Shown here in pieces: positions 1-10,835 of a DNA stretch of 64,000 nt (the first letter of the stretch is position 1; each line of letters begins with the position of its first letter). Source of the DNA: Eudorina sp. 2006-703-Eu-15 (Eukaryota > Chlorophyta > Chlorophyceae > Chlamydomonadales > Volvocaceae); contig BDSI01000059.1 of the NCBI GenBank assembly GCA_003117195.1, forward strand, positions 62,001-126,000. Direction: 5' to 3'. The notes beneath the pieces were generated by a model that made no database searches, was not told the DNA's origin, and saw nothing but the letters and a program-made list of their open reading frames with translations. The position numbers and the translations under genes were made by a program.

Positions 1-1031
1 TAACGCGCTCGTCATAGGGACACCTGTGAAAGCCAGGCGATAAATGCACGCAAACACGCCTTGAGGGGACACTGTCAGACAGGATGCCCCCATCGAAGCA
101 AGAACATGACCCACATGCCCCCATCCGGGCAAAAACCTTGACCAAGACACAGCCACCGGGTGCTGCGTGCTTTGCGCTTTCGCCACCTCCAGCGACACCG
201 GGCGGGCGGGAGGAACCGTTGGCGGCCCATGGCCCGCGGATCCACTGCGGCCCCCCACTGCCGCCCATCTGGCACCACGCATGTATGGAGTCTTGACGAG
301 CTCTAGGACGCCAGCGCCAGGACACCCTCCGCCGGAGCTCTCTTCGTTTCTGTGGGGTTTCGAGTGAGCGGTTCCAAGCGGCAGTGGGGACGAGGGCCGG
401 AGGGTCGTCAGCGCGGCGTGATACGATGTGGACAGGTCGCGCAGACTGGAGCTCAGCCTGCCCCCAGTAAGGTGCTCATGTTTACTGATGCACACAACCA
501 ATCGCCTTTTCGCAGGAAAGATTCGCTGTCCAACAAGCTGTCCGTGAAAAGCTTTGTACAAAGCACACGACTCGCGTGGGTGTTTGCTTCGCACAGCACC
601 ACGCCCACATCCATGACGGTATGCATGCCCTACACGACGTGAGTTACGGTATGATATCCACATCACCAGCGGCAGAGAAGCCGCCAGCGTGCTCCTTGAT
701 GACCAGCCGCACCCACAGCCGCGCACCAACGCGATCACCCAACGCACCCAACGCCGCACCGTGCTTCTCGCATCGCAACGTACCCAACGCCTCGCCTCGT
801 TGTTCGCTCGCTGAGTATCCCTTCGCTTGAGCGCCAAGAACGCCGGAGGGGCTAGCGGTCAGGGGCTGGCTCCCGGCGTTGCACGAGGCGTGCGAGATCC
901 CAGCCTCGCTGGCGACCCCATGCGGCGACCAAACCGACAATCAGCCGCACGCCTCCGTGCTGCAGGCCTGCGTCCAACAACCGCTGCCGCCGCCGCTGGC
1001 CGTCCAGCACCCCAAGCTCCCGACCCGCCCA
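1..1031. other. 3' flank of ATP23, no gene recognised
   Basis: This stretch lies downstream of the minus-strand ATP23 stop codon. I see no conserved protein segment, tRNA or obvious transposon. A minus-strand open frame of about 98 codons at 644-940 has no recognisable motif and no conserved partner exon. Part of the stretch is presumably ATP23 3' UTR, but no TTACA (reverse of TGTAA) was found close to the stop. Confidence 0.4.
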
Positions 1032-2882
1032 TCACGGCGGCGCGGCCACGGCCTCGCTTGCGTCGAACGGGGCTGTGTCCGCCAGGCACGCGGGGAGCAT
1101 CTCCGAGACCACCGCTGCCGCCTCCTCCTGCCCGCCGCACGCGGGGTTCATGGCCACGCTGAGAGCCGCCCGCCTCGCCACACAGGCGCGTTGCTGGTCG
1201 CGCCAGCCCAGGGGCAGCAGCGGCAGGTTGCCCCGCAGCAGCTCCTGCAGCAGGCTGCAGTCACCGCTCAGGTTGGCGGCGCGGATCTGCACGGCCGGGA
1301 GAGGGACCACCGGGACCAATTCTCCTACGTTCGCAGGAGTAGTGCAGGGTCCCACCGCCGACGCGAGTCGTATCAGTACTCGCAGCTGCTGGATTAGGAC
1401 ACCTTTTGGTGGGAGTGCAAAGGAATAAGAGGTATAGGTCCGTTCAGGCCCGTCTGCCGCAGCACACCCGCAACCGGCGATCTTGATAAGATCAAGTACT
1501 ACGGCCCCGCCATACTCTGCACACGGTGTGTGTAACAGGGAACTGTGTAAAAAGAAACTGCGCCGCGAGAAGCGACGTCCAGCGGAACTCTGTGCGTGTG
1601 TGTAAGTGTGTATGAGTGTACGTCGTCGGGAACTCGGGGAAATCAATCCAGCTGTTGCCCCCTCCCGCCACAACTATGAACGACGCAGGATCTGAAGGTC
1701 GATTGCGCCAAGCCGAAGCCGCACCTCCGTGCAGGCGTGGTGACGGCAGTTGCTCCAGTCCAGTCCACCCGGCCTCGCCGCCGCGCTGCCCCCGCCACTG
1801 CCGCTGCTTCCGTCCCCGCCGCCACTCGCCATGCCGCCACCTTCAGAGCTGCACGCCTCACTCGAGCAGCCCAGGCGCGAAGAGTCGATGCGCGCCGTGG
1901 GGCCGTCACTGCCGGTGCCTCCAACCATTGCGACCGGTGAAGAACCGACGGTGCTCGACCCGTCGCCAGATGTGCCGCGGCGGCCGTCGCCAGCAGCGCC
2001 CGTGGCAGCCATGGCGGCGGACCCCTCCGTGAGGCCAGGCTCGGCGTCACCGCCAATGCGGCCTCCGTAGCGGCAGTGGTCGTACGCGTGAATCAGTTCG
2101 TGCGTCATGGCGTTCAACACCTCGCGACGCGTGTGCAGGCGGTTGTGGCACAGGATCACCTTCAAGTGAGAGGTTGCGGGGACAGTGGAGGCAGCGCGGG
2201 GGCATTCGGACAGCTCAGATGGTAAGGATGGGGTACAACAGCTGAGCACGAGGGCTGCCCCTATGCTGGGCGTCGCCCAGCGCAAGGCCTAACCGTGGGC
2301 TTGCCCGCGGCCAAGTTCGCCGCGTGCGGCGCGTACAAACTGGGACGCTGCGGCCCGCCTCACCCCATGTTCGGGCGCAAACCCGCCGCCCACAGCCGCA
2401 CTGCAGCGCACCACGTGGAAGAAGCTGCGGTCGACGGGGCAGCCCACCTGGAAAACAACGGAGGGACGAAGGGTTGAACCACAACTGAGTAGGTAGCAGT
2501 TGACTGGGCTCGCTTCAGACACAGCGCGGAAGCGGAATCTGGGAAGAGTGCGGCGGGCTGAAAGAGAGGCGATACGAGCGTGACCGTGGGGTTCATACGC
2601 GACATCCGTAATCGTAGTAGAACTGACTCAGGGCAAACGCTAAGTATTCGCTTCCATAAAGATCGTTCGCACCTCCGCCATCGCATGTAAGAGGCTGCGC
2701 ACAGATCTGCCGGCCGCAAGACCGTAGTCGACCGCCTCAACGACTTCTGCCCGGCCGAGTGTTTCCAACACTCCTTGCTCCTGTCCTGACTGTAATCTCG
2801 TCCCACGCAACAAGTCGTCTCGTTCAGTAAGCCTTTTGGGTTTGGGGTCATCATGACCTTGTCTGAATGCCCTGTCTTCCAT
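1032..2882 (-). CDS. ATP23: Mitochondrial inner membrane protease ATP23 (M76 family)
   Basis: Atp23 is a zinc metalloprotease of the mitochondrial intermembrane space; in yeast it matures Atp6 and helps assemble the ATP synthase F0 part. I join four minus-strand exons: 2673-2882, 2364-2447, 1725-2159 and 1032-1286, all phase 0, giving 327 residues from ATG at 2882 to TGA at 1032. Exon 1 contains a segment like the family's LLDAM helix. Exon 2 carries the FFxxxxC region and GGF. Exon 3 has the catalytic HELIH at residues 118-122 followed by YDHCR. Exons 3-4 give the family block ACTE/IRAANLSGDCSL, and exon 4 continues with a CVxxRAxLS segment. About 100 Gly/Ser/Ala-rich residues (129-231) separate HCR from DW; human ATP23 has about three there. 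The gene is divergent from the transporter at 3729-9507. Identity is firm; exon 1 is the least certain part. Confidence 0.9.
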
Positions 2883-3728
2883 AACAATAACATATTGAGG
2901 ATGATGAGAACGGTCTTGTGTAATTTAAGTTAGAATGCGTGCCAGCGGCAAGAATGGGGTCGAGTCGTACTCGCAATTACATGGTGTTGATTTATGCCCA
3001 GAGAGCTTTGCAGACTATGCTTGAGCAATACATATGTGATACCCAAAAACAGCCGACTGGATTGACCGCGGCCGTACAAACTTGATAACTCGTGCCCACT
3101 TTGCTACCAGCAGCGGCAGATTTTGTATTACCCTGACATGTTTCAAGACCCATAGCGTTTGTGTGCCAGGCTTGCTAACCTTGTCACCGTTTGGTTCTTG
3201 GTAAGCCCTACTCCAATATCTGGTAACCAAGGTGTCAGCAACCAGTTGGTTACTTACCAGCTTTATACCAAAGTATTGAAATATTGGTTGAGGTTGCAGC
3301 CTGATTCGTAGCGCCAAAGGTTTTGTTCCCGCAATCGCGGCCCCAGCACCACAAACAGTGCGCCAGTCGAGGATTCGTAGCCTGCTAGCGCATGGCATCA
3401 GGGTGCTTACTGCGAGGTCCAATAAAGTCAGGGCTTCAAGATCTGCACTGCCGCACGCCCGGGTAAGGAACGTGTCTGTGTCAAGGCACGCCCTTATCCC
3501 CATCCAATATCTAACGCCTGCGCCCGGTGCCAATTCGAATTATAGATGTTCTCCGCTGCTGCATAAGTCGACCTTCGGCGGCAGCCTGCACAGGCCTTGC
3601 GCTTCAGTTGTTTCAGGTACATCGGCGCGGAGTCCGGCGTTTGAAATTCCAAAAATAGCTTGTGCTTGTGTTAACCGAGCAAGCGCTTTGTATGTTAGGC
3701 TTGGGAAACGTTGCATTCGCAGTTATGA
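2883..3728. promoter_or_regulatory. Divergent intergenic region between ATP23 and the nucleotide transporter
   Basis: This spacer separates the minus-strand ATP23 start from the plus-strand transporter. Its base composition is visibly lower in GC than the flanking genes, with AT-rich stretches near 2880-2940 and 3190-3290. It should hold both promoters and 5' UTRs, and perhaps a first exon of the transporter. I see no convincing TATA box and claim no specific site. Confidence 0.4.
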
Positions 3729-6700
3729 CGTGGTGGTTCCGGGCAACCGTCGGCTCTGGAAATTGGGACCGCGGGTCAGCTTGTCCTGTGCAGGCCTTGG
3801 TGCTTCTGCTGCGAATTGCTGTTGCAACTAAAACGTGCAATTTCCGTTCCTTGGCACACCTTTGCAGGTGTTGCGCGGCGGCTGCCGCAACGGGACGCAC
3901 CTTCCCTTCCAGCAGCTCTTCGCCATGCGCCAGGCATATCAGCAAGCCGCGTTCCCTGCAGCTCTCCTTTACCCCCAAGATGTATTAGAGCTGCTGCCGC
4001 AGCAACAGCGGCCGGCGCACCTGAGGAATCGGGTTCCGGAGCGGCAAGTGGACTGATGGCAGAAGCCCAGGTACGCAACTAGCACCCGGGGTTCGCGAAT
4101 TCGGAACCCAGAACGAAATCTGTACAGCGGGTCCCTTGTCCACGCCCGTGGAACACTTGCACGGGCCGGCCTACATGAAGAATACGGGCGTTTGAATCCG
4201 TCCGCGCACGTTTACGCAACACGCAGTACAGCGCAGTGGTTTACGCCGTGGTATGTGATTCATGTACATGCGGGATTCACTATCACATCAGATATTTTTG
4301 TCTCCTGCATCGGGAGAGCCCGCCAAACGGTACGGATCATCTTGCGGCTCCTGAACCCGTTCCTCTTGTGCCTTCCGGCTGGTTTCGCCCTGCCTACCCA
4401 TACACACACCTGACTACCTGTGTGCTTACCTATCCACCTACTTACCTACTGCAGCGGCTGGCGAGTGTGGTCTCCCATCAGGCCAGCCGCTTCTGGGCCC
4501 TGTCCGGCAAGTTCATGCCGATGGTGGGTCTTTTCTTCATGTTGGCGTTTGTCAACACCATCCTGGACAGCCTCAAGGACACCCTGGTCATCACTGCGGC
4601 GGGGGGAGGCGCGCAGGTGAACTACTTGCGAAAACAGGGGCGCGGGAAAACAGCGGCGCGGGGGGTTGAACAAGCAAGGAAGGAAGCAAGGAAGGGAGCC
4701 TTAGCAGTGAGGAATTGCAGGATGTTGAGCAGCGAGAGCTCTGGTGCGAGCAGGCAGGTATCGAGACCCGGCATTTTGCGCCTGACAGGGCCTGCTGTCT
4801 GCCAATGTGCGATTTCTGCGGGCCCTCCTCCCCTCTGCGCTCGCGTGCTCCCGCAGGTCATCCCCTACCTGACGGTCTACGCGGTGTTGCCCTCATCGCT
4901 GGTCTTCCTGCTGCTCTACTCGTACGCCTCTCAGCGCTTCCGTAGGCAGGTGCGGTGCTGTCCTGGGCGTTGACCTTACCGGCCGTGTGGGCGACCGGTG
5001 CGCTGCTGTGTCGTCCTTGCCGGTCCCTTGGTCGCCACGGCTTGCCGGCCGTCCCATACGAGCATCTTCATCCTCTGTACCTCGCTGCCTTCGTCCCTGC
5101 CTGCCCCCCTCCCAGCCATCGTCAATGCCATCGTCCCAGCCATCGTCCTTGCGATTGTCCCGAACCTCTTCCCAACCTCCTGCCCTAAGTATCAGCGCCC
5201 CTCGCCATGACCTCCCGCAGGCGCTCTTCAACGGCATCGTGGCCGTCTTCATGGCCTTCTTCGTGGCCTTCGCCTACGGCCTGTACCCCAACCACCAGGC
5301 GCTGCATCCCGCAGGCTGGGCGGACGGCATGGCAGCCAGCCTGCCGCTGGGTCTGGGCGGCCTGGTGGGGATGGTCCGCAACTGGACCTTCACGCTGTTC
5401 TTCTGCATGAGCGAGCTGTGGGGCGACGTGTGCCTGGGGCTGCTGTTCTGGGGCCTGGCCAACGACACCACCAGCCTGGCGGATGCGCCCACGCTGTACC
5501 CCCTGTTCGGGCTGGGGGCCAACGTGGCGCAGGCGCTGGCGGGATTCGTGCTCAAGGTGCGGCCCTGGGCGTGCGTAACAGAAAACGGAAAACAGAAAAG
5601 CAACTGCGCCGCAGGGTGGGCGGACTCCGAGGTGTGTGCGTGCATTTGGCAAAGGAACAACAGGCCCGACCCGGAACCATTTAAGAAAATAAGGATGATT
5701 TTCAGCATGATGGCCTGCAAATGGAAATGCAAGCAGCAGCAACGGAATAAGGGAGCCGTCTGTGTGTGTGGGGAGGGTGTGGTTATTATGGAAGGCAGGC
5801 AGATGACCCAAGCTGTTACCAAATCAAATCCGCCCTCGCAAAGCCGAGCCCATTCATAACAAGTTACCTACCACTACCCGCAGTTCTTTTCGGGTGCTGC
5901 CGGCCACGGTGCCGCGTCCTTCACCAACGAGATCCAGTCGCTGATGGGGGTGGTGATGGTGTTCTCAGTGGCAGCCCTGGCGCTGCACCACGGCATTTCG
6001 GTGCGGGACAACCGACAACGGCTGCAGAGGAGGCAGCGGCAGCAGGCGGTGCTGCGGGAGGGGCGCAGGGCAGCGACCGCCGCCGCCGCGGCGGCGGCGG
6101 CCGCGGACGCGACGCCCCGCAGCACGAACACCCAGATGCCGGCCCCCAGCGAGGCCAGCACGTCGGGGGCGCAGCACTCGCAGCCGGCGCCGCAGTCTGC
6201 GACGGCGGCAGCGACGACGGGTCGAGCGGCGAAGGAAAAGGAACCCAGCAAGCGGCGGCAGAGCAAGCAGAAGCTGTCCGAAATCTACAGGTGCCGGGGT
6301 CGGGAGATGAGCCGGGGGGGCGCGCTACAGCCCTGGGAACACGAACGAAAATGACAATGACTTGAGGGCATTGGGGATGAAGTACCCAAGTATCGTTGGG
6401 CCGTTGGGCCCAAGTACCGTTGGGTCTCGGGACGGAGGAGGGCAGGGAAGCGAGTTCTCGGGGGAGCGGCCGCCGCCTTCCCCCCGCCGCCTGGGGGCTC
6501 TTCCGCCGGTGCCAGATCTGGCACGTGTGCCGGCACACGACACTGCTCCGGGTGTCCCTTCCGGTACTTGGATACCGTTTCTATGTGCCCCACGGTGCCC
6601 TACGGCATGTCTACCAAATGTTTCATGTTCCGCGTCTATCAGTGTTGTCTTTGCTGCAAAGCGCGCGACGTGGTCGGGTGTACTGCCTCGGGTCGAAAGA

Positions 6701-9507
6701 GCAGCAGCAGAGGGCGGTGCATCCGCCGCGCGGAGCGCTACACAGCTCTCGACAGCATGCGGGACCGACTGCATGCGGCCTCCAACTCCAAGGATGAAGG
6801 AGTGGGAGCCCCTCCCTCCTCCGTCCTCAACCGCGCGATCCGCGCGCAACACGCACGGGGCGTCAGTCCCCACGCCCGAACCCTGTGTCTCCCACTCCCT
6901 CGTCTTCTTACCCTGATTATCAAGTTCAAATACCTCTTCTGTCCTCCCATCACCCCTGCGCTCCACTACCCCCTCCCCTAAAAATTGAAATGAAATGCGT
7001 ACCCAGTTTCCTATACCCCTCCCCACAGTGCCCTACCCCAACCCTTTGTCACCCCCGGGCTTACCGCCTCCCTGCCCTGCGCCCCGCAGCACGCTGGCGT
7101 CATCGGTGCCCATCCGCTGCCTCGTGGTCATGTCCATGGCCCAGGGCCTGTGCACCAACCTGATGGAGTTCGCCTGGAAGAGCCACATCCGGCTGCTCTA
7201 CCCCACCCCGGCCGCCTTCACGGCCTTCCTGGGAGACGTGTCCACGTGGCAGGGGATCGTGACGGGTGAGCGATTGGGGGGGCCCACGTGGGGGCACAAG
7301 AGGGCGGCCACTGGGGGCACAAGAGGGCGCGCCCCAAGGCGCCGGGAAGCACAGGGCGCGACGGGGCCGCGGACTCGGCAGTGGGCTGGCATGTAGGTAG
7401 CACGTGTAGATCGTGACAGGGTGACAGGGACGACAGGGAAGCAGATTCCTCAGTCGGCCTTGCCGAGGCGCCCCACAATCATTAACCTGAAGGTGCGGCC
7501 CCTCCCGTGTGTGGTGCGGTGCCTCCCCTTGCGAGCGGCATCGCAGGTATGCTGATGGTGCTCTCGCCCACCATGTTTGAGCGGATGGGCTGGGCGGGCG
7601 TGGCGTCAGCCACCCCCAAGATCTTGCTGTACGGCGGGGGCCTGTTCTTCGCCACCGCCATGGTCTACCAGTTCGTCATGGCGCCGGGTGAGTTGTACGG
7701 GTATTGTACGGCAGTGTGTATTGTAGGGCGGGGGGCCCATGTGGGTATGGTGGGGGCAGGCCAAGCCCAGGACGAAGGCGGACACAAGCAGTACACGGTG
7801 ACGGGGTGGCGTACTTGAGCAATGAAGGGACTGCAAGGGGGATGCAGCCGATGCGCTGGCGGGCTAGGGTCTAGGGATTTGGGCTGTCGGCGGAGCAGTC
7901 AGAGGGGCGCAGCTGGGAGGAAGGCCAAGGAACGACCCAGCGGTGACGTGACCCGACAGGCGGGGTCGGGTCGGGCGGGTGGGTGTTGATGCGTGTCCGA
8001 CGTTGCTGCTTCGTCACTCACGCGCCTGCGCCCCCCTCCAAACCCGATCCGTCGGCCCTCTCGCCCCAAATCGAGCAGGCGCCGCGGCGGCCACGTCCGC
8101 CGCGGGCCTGGGCGTGCTGCAGCTGCTGGTATACGGCGGCGCGCTGTTGTACGTCTTCAGCAAGTCCGCCAAGTTTTCGCTGTTCAAGCCGGCCGAGGAG
8201 ATGGTCTACATATCGCTTGATGAGGAGGGGCGGACCAAGGGCAAAGCGGCGATTGACGTGGTGGGCAGCCAGGCGGGAAAGAGCGGCGGAAGCGTGCTGC
8301 AGCAGGTGCGGGGGGCGGGCGGGCTGCAGGGAGGGAGGGCGGCAGGGAGGGAGGAGGGCGACAGGGAGGGAGGCAGGGTGGATTCAGGACGAGGAGAAAT
8401 GCTATGGGGGGTGGAGGGGCGGAGGGCGCCGCCGGGAGGGGCAAGGTTGAGTCGCGTACCGAAGGTCGGGTAGGGAAGGGCTGGCTGGGGCGGTCAATTG
8501 GACCACCGAAGTAACCCCCGGTGCGTCACCCTATGAGCTGCCGACTTGGCACCCTCCGCGACTCTTGGGCTGTGCCTGGCCCCCACTGCCTCTGCTGCTC
8601 AACCCCTCCTTAGCTACTTTCCTCCCTCTGCCCCCCCTTTCACGGATTAGCATCCATCGATCATCCGGTTCCCTCCTGTCCTCAGCCCGCGCAGTTCCTC
8701 GTTGCCGGCCTGCCACCTCGCCACACGTCCCCTTCTCCGGTCTCGTCTCCCTCTTTGTCAATATAGACAGCGAAATCGCGAGGCAATCACCGATTCTCGT
8801 CTCCCTCGTTGTCGCCGTCCCAGGTGCTGCTTCTGCTGTGCGGCGGCGCCATCGCGGGCCAGCTGCCGATGATGGTGGCGGTGTACCTGGCCATGAGCCA
8901 GTCCTGGCTCAAGGCGGTGGGCACCCTGTCGCGAGTCAACAACTACGGACACGCTAGCAGCGTGCACGAGAGCATGCAGGAGAGCTCTGTGAATGACTCA
9001 ATGGACGGGGTGGAGACGGGCCTGGGAGGCGACGGGGATCAGGGCCCCGCGGCCGCCGGCGGGGGCCATGGGAACTGCTACAACGGTAACGGCAACGGCA
9101 ACGGTTACAATGGCAACGGAAATGGGTACAAAGCGCTGTCGGTGCCCGCGCCGGAGGCGGTTGTCGCGGGCGGGACTGTGGCGGAGCTCGGCGGATTTGC
9201 GAACGGCCACAGCATCGGACATTACGAAACTGTGACCGGGCACAACGCCAATGGTCACGGCCACAACGGCGCTGCTGTGAACGGGCACACGGCCAACGGC
9301 CATAGTCACAGCAACGGCCACAGCAACGGCCACAGCCACAACAACGGTCACAGCCACAGCAACGGCCACAGCCACAACAACGGCCACAGCAACGGTCACA
9401 GCCATAGCCACAACAACGGCCACAGCAACGGTAACGGTTACAGCAACGGCGTGCACGTGGCCCATTCTGCCAGCCTCCTGGAGGTAACGCAGCCAGCCGC
9501 TGCCTGA
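3729..9507 (+). CDS. NTT: Plastid-type ATP/ADP translocase (NTT/TLC family)
   Basis: Members of this family exchange ATP for ADP (plus phosphate) across the inner plastid envelope. Exons: open N-terminal region ending 4070, then 4455-4616, 4857-4949, 5221-5556, 5884-6290, 7090-7265, 7547-7687, 8079-8305 and 8824-9507; all junction phases agree. From 4455 this gives 741 residues. The four charged residues important in plant NTT1 are all present: K in LKDTLVITA, E in CMSELWGD, E in NLMEFAWKS and K in TKGKAAIDVVG. About twelve membrane segments are expected. A central loop holds an Ala run and a basic stretch. After the last helix comes a tail of about 190 residues rich in His, Asn, Gly and Ser. 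The N-terminal open region is Ala/Arg/Ser-rich like a transit peptide, but its only in-frame ATG is at 4056, 15 nt before the donor, so an upstream ATG exon is likely. Candidate acceptors end at 3793 and 3867. Confidence 0.88.
9240..9460 (+). repeat. Imperfect in-frame repeat coding a His/Asn/Gly/Ser tail
   Basis: Short units such as GGCCACAGCAACGGC and GGTCACAGCCACAGC recur and encode alternating GHSHSNGHSN-type peptide at the C-terminus of the nucleotide transporter. The reading frame stays open through all units and ends in a normal stop at 9507, so it is translated if this last exon is used. Confidence 0.8.
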
Positions 9508-10263
9508 GTCCGCTGGTGTGTGTGTTTGCGGCGCCATGTCGTGCGCCACCCGTGACGGGCCACGTGGAGGGAGCGAAGGTCGTCGAACACCATTGCTCCA
9601 GGGGAGATGGAGGGATGTTGCCCCGACGTCGGCAGTCGGCAGTCCCTGTTAGCCGTCTCTAGAGGCGTTCTGTTCGGCGTGCTTGGAAGCCGGTGAAGGG
9701 CTTCCAAGCCGATGTCGACCGGCTGCCCCGACTTGTGCCGCGCCGGCACGGCCCGCCGTTGTTCGCAGTCCACCCACCGTGCAGCCCAGCCAGTGCGTGG
9801 ACGACCAATTTCCTGCACCCACCGACGGCGGCTGAGGCTATCTGGAGGTGCTGGGTTCGTGGCGGGTGACGTGACGCCGCGCAGCTCACCACCCAGCATC
9901 CATCTTGGAGACGTGTACCGCGACCGGTTTGCAGACAGGATGAACACGCCCGACTCGGGCCGCGCGGGCAGGGTGAGGGCTTCCTGGCTGACAGGGCGCG
10001 AGCGGGCGGCGGTCGGACCCGCTCCGCAGCTGCGGGGTCCCGCCACTCCCCGCGCCGTTGCCCAGCCATTGGCCACGCCCCGGGGGAGCTGCCTCTTGTC
10101 AGCTCACCTCACCTGACCTCACCTGACCGGGCCACGCGCATCGGTGGCGACCCCCGACTGGGTCATGGATTGTCATGGGCCTACTAGCCGCCCGGGGTTC
10201 GGCGAGGCATGCATCCCCCTTGTACGACGGAGCGGCACCAATGAGTGGTCACTGGCATGTGTG

Positions 10264-10512
10264 CTCAGCGCGTGTGTGTGTGTGTTTAGAAAAGAAGCCG
10301 TGTGTTATCAAGGAGAAAAGCCGTGTGTGTGTGTGTGTTTAATGATACGGTAAGCCCGCCCAGAACCGGGAGTGTGTGTGTGTGTGTGTGTGTGCTCGCA
10401 GAGATCCCGCCAGAACCGGGTGCGGTGTGTTCAGCTCGTGAAACTCCCCGTGTGCGTGTTCCCCGTGTGCGTGTGCTTGTGTCTGTCTCTCCACGATAAG
10501 AGTGAGGCACTG

Positions 10513-10545
<33 letters not shown>

Positions 10546-10835
10546 CAGGAAGACCCGTTCACTGCATGAGGGTGTGTTAAACCCTACAGAGAGAAGCCCG
10601 CCGGACCGAAACCTTCGTGTGTACCCATGTGTGTGTGTGTATGTGTATTTGTGTTTGTGCAAACGATAACTAAACCGTGTGTGTGTTGCTGTGTGTATGA
10701 AAGGAAACGGAGCCGCCTGTGTGTGTGTGTGTGTGCGTGTGTGTCCTTGGGCAGGCAGCAGGGCAGGAGGCCCACACACGTACACTGTGTGTGTGTGTGT
10801 GTGGGGGGGGGGGGAGGGGCACGTGTGTGCACTGA
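10264..10835. repeat. Cluster of (TG)n microsatellites with interspersed GC-rich motif
   Basis: At least seven pure TG runs of about 12 to 34 bases occur here, the longest near 10514-10543. Between them lie short segments with AAGCCCGCC and CAGAACCGGG, the reverse-strand form of a motif seen elsewhere in the window beside (CA)n tracts. Confidence 0.85.
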
